This document shows, in pieces, positions 26,449-35,897 of a stretch of DNA of 64,000 bases (positions are counted from its first letter, which is position 1; the number at the start of each line of letters is the position of its first letter). A model generated the notes under the pieces. That model made no database searches. It was not told the DNA's origin and saw only the letters and a list, made by a program, of their open reading frames with translations. This DNA comes from an uncultured Lachnospiraceae bacterium (lineage in GTDB: Bacteria; Bacillota; Clostridia; Lachnospirales; Lachnospiraceae): positions 434,001-498,000 of the forward strand of contig CAMUYQ010000001.1 of NCBI GenBank assembly GCA_947165025.1, read 5' to 3'. The translations under genes were made by a program, and so were the position numbers.

Positions 26449-26969
26449 TACTTATCCTGATTCTCCTCTTCCTCCTGGGCCTTCAGTATCTCGGCAAGCT
26501 CTTCATTTGTAAGGAGCGGTCCGCTTACCTTTTCAACATACATATGTCCGTCAAGATGTTCTATCTCATGCAGCAGCGCTCTTGCAAGAAGATCCTCACC
26601 TTCAACGATGTATTCGTTCATATCAAGATCATATGCCTTAACCTTGGCATAGCTCGGACGTGTGACTCTGCCGACCTTTCCGGGCACGCTTAAGCACCCT
26701 TCGTAATCAGTCTGCTCCCCGCTCGTTTCAAGCACCTCGGGATTGATCAGGATGAGAGGTTCGTCCTGATATTCCTCTCCGGCATCTATCACCGCTATCC
26801 TTTTGAGAATGCCGACCTGCGGAGCCGCCAGCCCGACGCCCTCGGCATCATACATCGTATCAAGAAGATCGCCGACAAGATCCCTTGTCCTTGCGTTAAC
26901 CTCCTTGACGTTCTTGCATACTTTTGTAAGGCATGAATCACCCAGTTCCCTTATCTGACGAAGTGCCAT
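26448..26969 (-). CDS. def: Peptide deformylase
   Basis: The 173-residue protein has the three family motifs GVGLAAPQVG, EGCLSVPG and HEIEHLDG, the last carrying the metal-binding histidines and catalytic Glu. It removes the N-formyl group from nascent proteins. It lies 9 bases after priA. A Glu-rich tail (QEEEENQDK) is common in clostridial forms. Confidence 0.97.
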   Translation of the reverse strand: MALRQIRELGDSCLTKVCKNVKEVNARTRDLVGDLLDTMYDAEGVGLAAPQVGILKRIAVIDAGEEYQDEPLILINPEVLETSGEQTDYEGCLSVPGKVGRVTRPSYAKVKAYDLDMNEYIVEGEDLLARALLHEIEHLDGHMYVEKVSGPLLTNEELAEILKAQEEEENQDK

Positions 26970-26978
26970 TTCTCCTCC

Positions 26979-29210
26979 TTAATATCCGTTCATCGGATCA
27001 AGATCAAAGCTTATCCTTATATCTTTGTTTCCGTTTTCATCAAAATACGCTTCCGCCCTGTCCTTTATCATGGTGATCAGATCGATATCAAGGCTCTTTA
27101 CGTATATCATGTGTCTGTATATGTCCCTGATCTTTCTGATCGTGGCATCTGTCGGACCTATCAGCGAAGCCCTGCCTATTATACCATCTGACAAAGCCTG
27201 TGCCAACGAGCGCGAAAATGCTTCTCCCGCCTCATCTGTCCTGCTTTCGATCATCACAGCGAGAATATGACCCGCCGGCGGATACATGAGAAGCTTTCTG
27301 TATCCCATCTCCTCCTCGAAAAATGCCCCGTAATCCTGGACAGCGGCCGCACGGATCGCGTAATTGTCGGGACTGTATGTCTGAATGATAACATCCCCTT
27401 CGCACTTATCGCGCCCCGATCTTCCCGCAGCCTGTACAAGGAGCTGGAACGTTCTCTCGCCGGCTCTGTAGTCGTTTGCGTTCAGCGACATATCGGCCGC
27501 AAGTATGCCCACAAGGGTCACAAACGGAAAATCATGTCCTTTAACTATCATCTGCGTGCCGACAAGAATGTCCGCCTCGCGGTTTGCAAATGTAGACAGT
27601 ATCTGCTCGTAATCGCCCTTCTGCTTCGTTGTATCCGCATCCATACGAAGTACCGATGCATACGGAAAAAGCTGTTTGATCTGCTCTTCTACCGCTTCGG
27701 TGCCGATCCCCATCGAACCTATCAGCGTGCTGGAGCATGAAGGGCATTTTTTGACGGCCGGAATTTCATATCCGCAGTAGTGACACATGAGCTTTCCGTT
27801 AGCGTGTCTTGACAGCGACACATCGCAGTGCGGACATTTGATGCTCTTTCCGCACGACCTGCACGAAACGAATCCTGCATATCCCCTGCGGTTTAAAAAG
27901 AGCATGACCTGTTCGTTGTTCTGAAGTCTTTTCCCTATCTCTTCCCTGAGCTTATTCGAAAAGATACTCCTGTTACCGCTTTTAAGTTCTTCCCGAAGAT
28001 CAACGATCGACACATTCGGGAGCGATGCGTTCTTGGCGCGCTTTGTGAGTGTGTACAGCCTGAATTGTCCGCTCTTTGCGGCAAAATATGATTCCACGCT
28101 CGGTGTCGCGCTTCCGAGGACGACGGAAGCGTCGTGAAGACGAGCCAGTTCTATCGCAACTTCCCTTGCGTGGTACTTCGGCATCTGATCGCTTTTGTAT
28201 GTGTGCTCGTGTTCCTCATCTATGACTATGAGGCCGAGATCATCAAACGGCGTAAAGAGTGCCGATCTCGGACCGATCATGATATCTATCTCATGCTTTT
28301 TTGCTCTTTCAAACTGATCGAACCTTTCACCGTCAGACAGTTTTGAATGAAGCGTCGAAACACGGTCCCCGAACCTTCTGTAAAAGCGCATGACCGTCTG
28401 ATACGTGAGCGATATCTCCGGGATCAGCACTATGACCTGTCGCCCATTTGACACAACGCTTTCGATCATATCCATATAGACTTCAGTCTTGCCGCTGCCC
28501 GTTATCCCATACAGCAGGTAAGTGTCTCTTCTGCCGCTCTCATAATCCCTTCGAAAATCATCCGCTATGCTCTGCTGTTCTTCGGTAAGGCTGACAGAAG
28601 GCATGATATCCGTTTTGTTTACGGTATTTCTGTATACTCTTGTACTGTCGATCTTTGCGATGTTTTCCTCGCAGAAATATCTTACGGTTGAGGCAGATAT
28701 ATTCAGCTTTCCGGTAACAAGCCTGTAATCTATCGACTTCTCTTTTATGAGTTCTTCAAGAAGTCTCTTTCTTGCAACCATCCTTTTGTTCTTTGTGAAC
28801 AGTTCGAGCTTTTGGGCCGCTTCCTCATCAGGCAGAACGAGCACAACGTTTTTCTTTTCGACTGCTTTTACTTTTTTGCGTATCGGAAGTGCTGTTGAAA
28901 GTGCCCTGTTCATCGTGGATCCGTATCTGTTCTTCATCCACCAGGCAAGCCTGATCAGCTTCTGTTCTACAAGCGAATCGTCGCCGACTACTTCTGTAAT
29001 GTCCTTAACCTTTGACGGATCGTATTTCGCCCTGTCAGTAATCTCGAGAACAAACCCTTCGATCTGTCTGTTTGATGCGCCGAACGGAATAAGGACACGG
29101 CTGCCGGGGGCAACCCTGTCCGAAAGATGATCCGGGATCCTGTAACTGAACGTGTGATCAAGATTCTCGTGCGAAATATCAACGATTATGTCAGCGTAAC
29201 GCTCTTCCAT
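26979..29210 (-). CDS. priA: Primosomal protein N', replication restart helicase
   Basis: About 743 residues. The N-terminal 3'BD domain (YADIIVDISHENLDHTFSY) is followed by helicase motifs GITGSGKTEVY, DEEHEHTYKSD, GSATPSVESY and QAAGRSGRD, and the zinc-binding cysteine array (CRSCG, CPHCD, CHYCG, CPSCSS). It restarts stalled forks. I use the ATG at 29210 because it matches the usual N terminus; a TTG at 29225 with GGAGG 6 bases upstream and an ATG at 29240 in the terminator loop are alternatives. A terminator hairpin lies directly over this start region, which is odd. Confidence 0.95.
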   Translation of the reverse strand: MEERYADIIVDISHENLDHTFSYRIPDHLSDRVAPGSRVLIPFGASNRQIEGFVLEITDRAKYDPSKVKDITEVVGDDSLVEQKLIRLAWWMKNRYGSTMNRALSTALPIRKKVKAVEKKNVVLVLPDEEAAQKLELFTKNKRMVARKRLLEELIKEKSIDYRLVTGKLNISASTVRYFCEENIAKIDSTRVYRNTVNKTDIMPSVSLTEEQQSIADDFRRDYESGRRDTYLLYGITGSGKTEVYMDMIESVVSNGRQVIVLIPEISLTYQTVMRFYRRFGDRVSTLHSKLSDGERFDQFERAKKHEIDIMIGPRSALFTPFDDLGLIVIDEEHEHTYKSDQMPKYHAREVAIELARLHDASVVLGSATPSVESYFAAKSGQFRLYTLTKRAKNASLPNVSIVDLREELKSGNRSIFSNKLREEIGKRLQNNEQVMLFLNRRGYAGFVSCRSCGKSIKCPHCDVSLSRHANGKLMCHYCGYEIPAVKKCPSCSSTLIGSMGIGTEAVEEQIKQLFPYASVLRMDADTTKQKGDYEQILSTFANREADILVGTQMIVKGHDFPFVTLVGILAADMSLNANDYRAGERTFQLLVQAAGRSGRDKCEGDVIIQTYSPDNYAIRAAAVQDYGAFFEEEMGYRKLLMYPPAGHILAVMIESRTDEAGEAFSRSLAQALSDGIIGRASLIGPTDATIRKIRDIYRHMIYVKSLDIDLITMIKDRAEAYFDENGNKDIRISFDLDPMNGY

Positions 29211-29223
29211 ACGTTTACCAATC

Positions 29224-29250
29224 AAAAAGCTCCTCCGCATGCGAAGGAGC
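29224..29250 (-). terminator. Rho-independent terminator overlapping the priA start region
   Basis: On the minus strand GCTCCTTCG and CGGAGGAGC form a 9-base stem (one G-U pair) with loop CATG, followed by TTTTT at 29228-29224. It ends the transcript of the c-di-GMP gene series at 29257. The descending arm holds a GGAGG that would serve as Shine-Dalgarno for a TTG start of priA at 29225, so termination and priA translation may be linked. Confidence 0.8.
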
Positions 29251-29256
29251 CTGATA

Positions 29257-29550
29257 TCAATTATTGAGTCTGTTGAAATGATCTTCCAGCATCTTCACGA
29301 CCGCCTCCATGTCGGATACGTCGGGAACGATAACTGCGGTCTTGAACTTAACATCCCATTTGAAGACGAGATTAAACGGATCGTTCTGGATCGTATAACA
29401 TACATCGTCACCATCCATCTGAATGATCCTGCCGCCGACATCCCCTTCTATACTCTTCAGCAGCATTATGAACCCGTCCAGTTCATCTCGATAATCGTGA
29501 TTGATGAATATACAATTATCTTCGATTGATGTTATCTCATAACCCATCAT
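29257..29550 (-). CDS. Small soluble protein of unknown function
   Basis: An ATG-ATG pair at 29550/29547 gives 97-98 residues; the open frame further upstream runs into the preceding gene. The sequence alternates short strands and loops (NCIFINHDYRDELDGFIMLL, GGRIIQMDGDDVCYTIQ, LVFKWDVKFKTAVIV) and ends in an amphipathic helix. I do not recognise the family. It is the last gene before the terminator at 29224 and lies 19 bases after the EAL-HDOD gene, so it probably belongs to that signalling run. Confidence 0.6.
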   Translation of the reverse strand: MMGYEITSIEDNCIFINHDYRDELDGFIMLLKSIEGDVGGRIIQMDGDDVCYTIQNDPFNLVFKWDVKFKTAVIVPDVSDMEAVVKMLEDHFNRLNN

Positions 29551-29569
29551 AAGCAAGTACCGTTTACCG

Positions 29570-30811
29570 TTATTTCTTCCTCTCCTCAACGGTACCAAAC
29601 AGGTCTCTGTACCATGAAAGTGCCTCTATGTATGCGTCATATACAGGACTCTCATTGATGTTATATAGTATCATCTGTCTTGACAGTTCGGACCACGATG
29701 CGATCTCATAGCACTGTATGAATCCGAGTACCTTTGCCATATCACCTTTTCCTTCAACAAGGGCTTCCGTTATCTCCTTGGATACGTTGACCATTGCGAG
29801 CGCCTCTTTCATCGGCTTGTCAAGGATGATATCCAGAACAGAGAACAGCCCCATCAGGAACAGTTCGGAGGACAGAGCCGCCATCTCAAACGTAGGCGCG
29901 AGATTCTCGGCAAACTTTGCACGAAGAAGTGAAAGTCTCGTGATCTCGTTCGGCTTATCCGCACACAGTTCCTTGGATACGACTGCGTTGATCCATTTTT
30001 TAAGTTCCTTCTGGCCGAGCATGGCAGCTGCGTGTCTGATCGAAGTGATCTCGGAATTGACTGCCATATGGTTGACCATACGAAGAAGTTCGATAACAAG
30101 TGCCGTATCTCTTCCGATGATATCGGCAGCCTTTGTAAGCTCGAAGTCCGGATTGTTGACGATCTTGAGAAGTTCGATATAGTTGACCTTCAGCGGTGCA
30201 ACCTTTGTCGTTCCCTTTGTGACCGGAAGTCTGTAGAAATCCCCTTCATAAAGCGAATACGCTCCGCCCTTTGCAAGCTCTTCGTAATCCTCGAGAGAAT
30301 CAACGTTTACAGCGATCATTTTGATATTGGGATAAACCTTGGTAAAGAAGTTCCTGGCTGCCACCATGTTGAGCTTCTTATAGTCAAGCATTATATAGTC
30401 AAGAAGCTTGAGCACCGGTGCATATTCCTCAAACTGCTCTATCGCAAGGTTCCTTATAGCAAGCTTGTAGTTCATGAACTTAAGCTGCTGGAGTCTCTTA
30501 ATATACATTGTCTCCGCCGGGATCGTATGATCGAACAGAAGAACAACCTTTTCATGCGGCATGGAACAGTTTTCCTCGATAGGTGAGAACATCGAGATAT
30601 TGGAAAGTTCAACGAAAACCTCCTGGTTATCCGAGAGTGTTCCCACTCCAAGGCTCTCTACAACCTCAAGTCCGAGTATCGAGCCGGCACCGTCGAGCGC
30701 GCCCGTTCCCAGCATGCTCGGATTACGCAGGTAATTCTGCTTCTGCGCAAATACCGAATACGCCGAAACCGCCGTTTTTTCATCAAATAAAGGAATTAAT
30801 GTCGCAAGCAT
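29570..30811 (-). CDS. EAL-HDOD (YuxH-type) signalling protein
   Basis: The 413-residue protein has a degenerate N-terminal EAL fold (about 1-205): the opening is YSVFAQKQNYLR and no EAL triplet, DDFG or catalytic Glu is visible. The C-terminal HDOD domain (about 205-400) contains IGRDTALVIELLRMVN, IRHAAAMLGQKELKKWI and SSELFLMGLFSVLD. YuxH-type proteins act in c-di-GMP or stress signalling without enzymatic activity, probably by binding nucleotides or partners. It follows two membrane EAL genes on the same strand. Confidence 0.87.
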   Translation of the reverse strand: MLATLIPLFDEKTAVSAYSVFAQKQNYLRNPSMLGTGALDGAGSILGLEVVESLGVGTLSDNQEVFVELSNISMFSPIEENCSMPHEKVVLLFDHTIPAETMYIKRLQQLKFMNYKLAIRNLAIEQFEEYAPVLKLLDYIMLDYKKLNMVAARNFFTKVYPNIKMIAVNVDSLEDYEELAKGGAYSLYEGDFYRLPVTKGTTKVAPLKVNYIELLKIVNNPDFELTKAADIIGRDTALVIELLRMVNHMAVNSEITSIRHAAAMLGQKELKKWINAVVSKELCADKPNEITRLSLLRAKFAENLAPTFEMAALSSELFLMGLFSVLDIILDKPMKEALAMVNVSKEITEALVEGKGDMAKVLGFIQCYEIASWSELSRQMILYNINESPVYDAYIEALSWYRDLFGTVEERKK

Positions 30812-30878
30812 CTTGTCTCCTCCTTTTATCCTTTTATATAATAGCAGAAATCCGCATTTTTTCCAACCTTTTATATGT

Positions 30879-32813
30879 TCAGGATGCTGACTTCTCTTTC
30901 AGAAATCTGATATAAGCCTGTTTAGTAAGAGGCCGTGAGAAATAGAATCCCTGGATCTCATCGACTCCCATCTCCGTGAACGAGTCAAGCATTTCCTTTG
31001 ACTCGATACCTTCGACCACAACTTTCATCTTCATGTTCTTGAGCATCTCAATAAGATTCCTGATGATGACATGATGTCCTCCGCTCTCTTCCATCAGGAC
31101 GAATGCACGGTCAAGCTTTACTATGTTGAGCGGAAGTGATGCGATACGCATCAGATTGCTGTATCCTGTTCCGAAATCATCAAGCGAGAACGTGAACCCG
31201 TGATTTGAAAGTGTTTGGATATTTCCGTACAGCCTCGACTGTGAATAGGCACTTGCCGTCTCGGTTATCTCCAGATTGATCTTTGAAGGATCAACTTCGT
31301 ATTTGTTGCACAGGCTGATGATCTCCTCGGCAAGATCGCCACGAAGACACTGCATCGCCGACAGGTTCACCTCAACATAATCAACATTCAGCTGCGCAAA
31401 ATCAGGAGATGCGATAAACTTTACAACCTCCTCGAGAACAAAACTTCCGATCGAATGGATCGCACCGTTCTTCTCGGCGATCGGGATGAACAGATCCGGA
31501 GAAATGTACCCGTATTTCGGATCACGCAGGCGAAGAAGCGCTTCAGCGGATGCAAATCTTCCGGTGGACGTATCGTATATCGGCTGGTAGAACACAGAGA
31601 AATAATGATTCGTAAGGGCTCTTTCTATGATCGCCGACATTTCCTTTTTTAGTTTAAAGTCGCTCGTTGCGGTTATCTTCGAAGCCGAAACGACCTTTCC
31701 GTCAGCCTCCGCTTTGTCAAGATCCGAGATCAGCATGAACAGCGAATTGATATCGGAAACATCATCCGGGCATAACACGAGGCATGTGTTGATCATAAGT
31801 TCAAAATCGGATATCTCCATTCTGATGTTCTGTCTAAGCGTCCTGCCTATCTCATCCGCTATCTCGTTTGCGAACGGGAAATGTTTTTTGGACAGTTCTA
31901 TGGCAAACTTTCCGTCCCCGTTGTAATAGCACAGAAACTGTGCGTGATACTTCTTCATTATCCTGAGGATCTCAGCCGATACGGGCGCCATCATCTTGAG
32001 CATCGCATCATATCCGACCATCCTCATGGCATATTCGAAATTGACTATGTTAAGAAGGATTATCTCCATCTGTTTGCCTGTCATGAAGTTTGTGTTCATG
32101 TCCTCGGCAAACACTTTGTACGTGTGCATTCCCGTTGCAGAGTCAACGGAGTCCTCAACACGCTTGTTTATAAGAACAAGCATCAGTATACATATCGTTA
32201 TTACAAAGCAGACGATGTGATGTCTCGGAATGATCCAGGATATTATCATTCCCGACGAAACGATTACTATCGGTGCAGTCAGGACATAGAACCTTTTTCT
32301 GTCGATCGGTCTGACGTTTTTCTTAATGAACAGATATGCAATGAGCATATACAGTATGAACACGGCATGACCGAGATAATAACCCCAGTGATAAATAAGA
32401 GCTTTCCCTTCAGAAACCTCAATCGCCACAGGATAGAAATAATTGACTATAAGTATCGGGATATAGATGATTATCGGAAGCGCGCAGGCAACAACCTTTA
32501 TCCATATCCTGGTGAGCTTGTGCCACATATCCGTCGTTGCAAGAACATACAGAAGGAACAGCGGCGGTATGAACGACAGTATCATGATGTAAGCAGTGTT
32601 CATGTTCAGAAATCTGAATGTACTGACCCCGTCAAGCGCGGCAAATCTTACCCTTGTTGCGTCACATACAGCCGCACAGAGCGTACAGATGATTATGAGC
32701 GCCATGAACAGTGCCCTGTGTGTACCGCGTACTCTCGTACGGTAGTAATCCACGGCTATGACAACAAGCAATATGAATGCACAGTAATCATATACGGCGA
32801 TATCTGTTCCCAT
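30879..32813 (-). CDS. Membrane c-di-GMP phosphodiesterase (7TM-like sensor, degenerate GGDEF, intact EAL)
   Basis: The 644-residue protein has about seven membrane helices in residues 1-225. A GGDEF-like domain follows in which the signature is CYYNGDGKF, so cyclase activity is unlikely. The EAL domain keeps the catalytic set: FYQPI, AEALLR, VEVNLSAMQC, LEITETA, SLDDFGTGYSN, VKLDR and VVEGIES. It should hydrolyse c-di-GMP to pGpG in response to a membrane or periplasmic signal. A GGAAG box lies 4 bases before the ATG, and it follows a sister gene after 8 bases. Confidence 0.92.
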   Translation of the reverse strand: MGTDIAVYDYCAFILLVVIAVDYYRTRVRGTHRALFMALIIICTLCAAVCDATRVRFAALDGVSTFRFLNMNTAYIMILSFIPPLFLLYVLATTDMWHKLTRIWIKVVACALPIIIYIPILIVNYFYPVAIEVSEGKALIYHWGYYLGHAVFILYMLIAYLFIKKNVRPIDRKRFYVLTAPIVIVSSGMIISWIIPRHHIVCFVITICILMLVLINKRVEDSVDSATGMHTYKVFAEDMNTNFMTGKQMEIILLNIVNFEYAMRMVGYDAMLKMMAPVSAEILRIMKKYHAQFLCYYNGDGKFAIELSKKHFPFANEIADEIGRTLRQNIRMEISDFELMINTCLVLCPDDVSDINSLFMLISDLDKAEADGKVVSASKITATSDFKLKKEMSAIIERALTNHYFSVFYQPIYDTSTGRFASAEALLRLRDPKYGYISPDLFIPIAEKNGAIHSIGSFVLEEVVKFIASPDFAQLNVDYVEVNLSAMQCLRGDLAEEIISLCNKYEVDPSKINLEITETASAYSQSRLYGNIQTLSNHGFTFSLDDFGTGYSNLMRIASLPLNIVKLDRAFVLMEESGGHHVIIRNLIEMLKNMKMKVVVEGIESKEMLDSFTEMGVDEIQGFYFSRPLTKQAYIRFLKEKSAS

Positions 32814-32821
32814 CTTACTTC

Positions 32822-34747
32822 CTATCCCATAAGAATAAATCTTATCAGTTCTTTTTTCTCAAGCGGTTTGCAGAAATGATAACCCTGCAGGTAATTACAA
32901 CCGAGTTCCTTAAGCCTGTTGCATATCTCCTCATTCTCAACCCCGACGGCAACCGGATCGATCTCAAGATCAGAGATCATGCGAAGGCTTCCCTCAAATA
33001 TGTCAATGTTGTCAGGCTTGAGTCCTTCCCTGACAAACGATCTGTCAAGTTTAATACCCGAAAGCGGCATCTGCGCAATACGCTCTACCTCAAAAATACC
33101 CGCTCCGAAATCATCCATGAATATCGTAAAGCCGACCTGTGAAAGAGCATCTATATTGTCCCGCATCATTTCAAACATCTCTTTCCCGTCAACGTCGGTA
33201 ATGTTAAAGCATATGTTCTTCGGCTGGACATTGTACTCTTTCATCGTAGACAAAAGCACGGACAGAAGATCACTCCACATGCACTGCACAGGCGACAGAT
33301 TTATCTCCACACAGTCAAACCCCAGAAGGAGAAAATCAGGCATTGAGACAAACCTGCAGACCTCGTCGATGACGTAAGTCGTGATTGCGTGGATCGAGTT
33401 GAGTCTTTCGGCCTCCCCGATAAGGATGTCCGGTCTGATATATCCGAAATCGGGATCGTTCAGCCTGAGGAATGCCTCTGCTCTGACATACCTTTTGTCA
33501 CTGACCGAATAAACCGGCTGGAATTCAAGATGAAACAGGTTTTCGGAAAATGCCCTTTCTATGACCTTTGCTATGTCATTACGAAGTTCAAAACGTTTCT
33601 TGTCAAAAAGTCTCTCTGCATAGCGGAGTTCTCCGGTAAATGCTTCCATCTCAAGCCTGTTGTCAAACGACATGAGGAATTTCGGATCGTCGATGTCATC
33701 GGGACACGCTATGAAGCACACATTGTTCATGACTTTGATCGACATCTCCCTGACTTCGACTTCACGCGTCATCAGCGCATTTATCTCCTGTGATATGCGG
33801 ATCATATCCTCTTTAAATCTTTCATCTGTGATCGCAGCAAACCTTCCGCCGCCCAGATAGTAAAGATCTATGTCGGTATTTGACTGTACGGCCCATTCCT
33901 CGAGACGCGTTGCCAGAATACCTATTATGTCCTGGACGGTGAAATACCCGAGCATTTCTATGAGCGATGTGTAGTTTGTCATGACAGACAGCGTAACGCC
34001 TATCGGAGCATTCAGTTCTTTGTATTTGGCCAGATCCGTGATATAACCATTCATCGAAAACAGGCCGGTTGAACCGTGCATTCTCTCTTCCGGTGACTGT
34101 ATCCCGAAAAGTACGATCAGAAATGCCACGGCCGCAAAGAACATCTGAATATTATGCTGGGGATTAAACGCCTGGAAGATACTCGATCCGACCATGACGA
34201 TGAAGACCATGAAAACACTGAAGAGTTTACTCTTTGAAAACAGTCTGCGGTATCTGATCAGTTCGGCATATCCTATGATCATATACAGATATGAGAATGC
34301 ATAAAGCGAATAAAACAGCGGCCCTCTGGCATAGATACCGTCTTCACCGATCCTGTAGATGATCTTTGTGAACGGATTGACAACAAAGATCAGCACAGTG
34401 ATTATGATGACCGTTCCGAAGTAGATAAATGAAAGTGTTTTTCTCTCGCGAAGCCTGTGCCAGATACCGATCATCACGAAAAGGAAACCGCAGAAGATCA
34501 CGCTTGTCAGGCATGTGCCCCACAGCGTGAATCCGTTTGCGATGTATTTTGCTGCAGTATACCCCGATCCGAAGCCCTCGAGCACAAGCCCCACAGCATC
34601 TGCGGCTGTTGCAATGATAATATCCGCCAGAAGAACGAGGGCCCATTTGTTAAGGCGTCCCCTCGTCATTTTGCGAACGATCAGGGATACGATTATGAGT
34701 GCCTCTACAACAATGGCACAATAATCAAAAATGACATAACTGTTCAA
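32822..34747 (-). CDS. Membrane EAL-domain protein with degenerate active site (paralogue of the next gene)
   Basis: The 641 residues have the same plan as the gene at 30879: about seven helices, a degenerate GGDEF (LYYLGGGRFAAI) and an EAL-like domain. Here the catalytic positions are changed: AEAFLR for EAL, FNITDVDG where an ITE Glu is expected, and VGVENEE for EGVE, while MDDFGAGI and IKLDR remain. It probably binds rather than cleaves c-di-GMP (inference). The start codon is TTG at 34747 with GGAAAG 8 bases upstream, which may keep its level low; no ATG is available nearby. Confidence 0.86.
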   Translation of the reverse strand: MNSYVIFDYCAIVVEALIIVSLIVRKMTRGRLNKWALVLLADIIIATAADAVGLVLEGFGSGYTAAKYIANGFTLWGTCLTSVIFCGFLFVMIGIWHRLRERKTLSFIYFGTVIIITVLIFVVNPFTKIIYRIGEDGIYARGPLFYSLYAFSYLYMIIGYAELIRYRRLFSKSKLFSVFMVFIVMVGSSIFQAFNPQHNIQMFFAAVAFLIVLFGIQSPEERMHGSTGLFSMNGYITDLAKYKELNAPIGVTLSVMTNYTSLIEMLGYFTVQDIIGILATRLEEWAVQSNTDIDLYYLGGGRFAAITDERFKEDMIRISQEINALMTREVEVREMSIKVMNNVCFIACPDDIDDPKFLMSFDNRLEMEAFTGELRYAERLFDKKRFELRNDIAKVIERAFSENLFHLEFQPVYSVSDKRYVRAEAFLRLNDPDFGYIRPDILIGEAERLNSIHAITTYVIDEVCRFVSMPDFLLLGFDCVEINLSPVQCMWSDLLSVLLSTMKEYNVQPKNICFNITDVDGKEMFEMMRDNIDALSQVGFTIFMDDFGAGIFEVERIAQMPLSGIKLDRSFVREGLKPDNIDIFEGSLRMISDLEIDPVAVGVENEEICNRLKELGCNYLQGYHFCKPLEKKELIRFILMG

Positions 34748-34748
34748 C

Positions 34749-35897
34749 TTACAGGCTTTCCTTGCTTATCTGAAGTATCTTATCTTTCATTTCCGTCTCA
34801 ATACGTCCGAGCTCAGCTTCGGCAGCCTGTCTCTTGGCCCTTCCGTCAGCCTGGATCTGCATTACCTCATCAAATGTTTCTATGAGCATCTGGTTTGTAG
34901 TGGTCAGTGTCTCGATATCAACGATGCCTCTCTCGCTTTCCTTTGCCGATTCAACGGTTGCGATCTTGAGTGCTTCCGCATTCTTCTTGAGCAGTTCATT
35001 TGTCATATCCGTAACTTCACGCTGTGCTCTTGCGGCATCCTGTGAATGATCGAGTCCGATCGCGATGACCATCTGGCTCTTCCAGAGCGGGATCGTATTG
35101 ACCAGCGTTGACTGGATCTTCTCGGCCATAACCGTATCATTGCTCTGGATCAGGCGTATCTGGGGAGCCATCTGCATCGAGATGTTTCTTGTCAGTTCAA
35201 GATCGTATATCTTCTTCTCGAAACGCTCGATCATGGATGCATAATCCCTTGCCTCCTGAGAGTCCTCCTGAAGTCCCGATTCCTCGGCTTTTTTAAGAAG
35301 TCTCGGAAGTTCCTGAGTCTTGGCCTCATCAAGTTTTTTCTTGCCGGCTATGATGTAAAGGCTCAGCTGCTTGAAATAGTCAAGGTTCTCCTCGTACATC
35401 TTGTCAAGCATTGCAACATCCTTCAGCAGTACCTGCTGGTGTCCTTCCATTGCCTTGCTGATCTTGTTTACATTGACCTCGGCTTTGTCATATTTCGCCT
35501 TGAGCGATGTGATCTGATTCCCGGTCTTTTTGAACAGTCCGAAGAATCCTCCCTTTGAATCATCCTCCGAGAATCCCTTAAGCTCCGTAACGACACCCGT
35601 CAGCATGGATCCTATCTCACCCATGTCTTTCGTCCTGACACTCTTTAAAGCACCTTCCGAAAAATCAGCAACATTCTTCTGTGCAGCAGCGCCGTACTGA
35701 AGAACAAGCTGTGAATCCTTGATATTGATCTGCGACATGAACTTCTCTACCGTAGCCTTATCTTCGGGCGAAAGATCATCCTCGTTTGTCTCAACGATCT
35801 CGGCTCTTTGCGGAGCACTCATAAGATCTGCGAGCGGATCGCTCTTCTTTTCCTCCTCCTGTAAGTCAAATACCTGTGCATCGATCACTTCACTCAT
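34749..35897 (-). CDS. telA: TelA-family toxic anion resistance protein
   Basis: The 382-residue soluble protein is almost wholly helical with long coiled-coil segments. It matches the TelA/YceH family (KVNKISKAMEGHQQVLLKDVAMLDKMYEEN region; IPLWKSQMVIAIGLDHS). The family is linked to tellurite and bacteriocin or cell-wall antibiotic tolerance, with an unknown mechanism. The start overlaps the XpaC stop as ATGA; the pair recurs in Firmicutes. Confidence 0.93.
   Translation of the reverse strand: MSEVIDAQVFDLQEEEKKSDPLADLMSAPQRAEIVETNEDDLSPEDKATVEKFMSQINIKDSQLVLQYGAAAQKNVADFSEGALKSVRTKDMGEIGSMLTGVVTELKGFSEDDSKGGFFGLFKKTGNQITSLKAKYDKAEVNVNKISKAMEGHQQVLLKDVAMLDKMYEENLDYFKQLSLYIIAGKKKLDEAKTQELPRLLKKAEESGLQEDSQEARDYASMIERFEKKIYDLELTRNISMQMAPQIRLIQSNDTVMAEKIQSTLVNTIPLWKSQMVIAIGLDHSQDAARAQREVTDMTNELLKKNAEALKIATVESAKESERGIVDIETLTTTNQMLIETFDEVMQIQADGRAKRQAAEAELGRIETEMKDKILQISKESL

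Noticed and set aside
29570-30811. An active phosphodiesterase in the EAL-HDOD protein
   Set aside because: None of the catalytic EAL residues is present, as is usual for YuxH-type proteins.
31881-32879. A 332-codon open frame on the plus strand
   Set aside because: It lies wholly antisense to the EAL gene at 30879, is rich in Arg, His, Tyr and Cys in a shadow-like way, and shows no domain.
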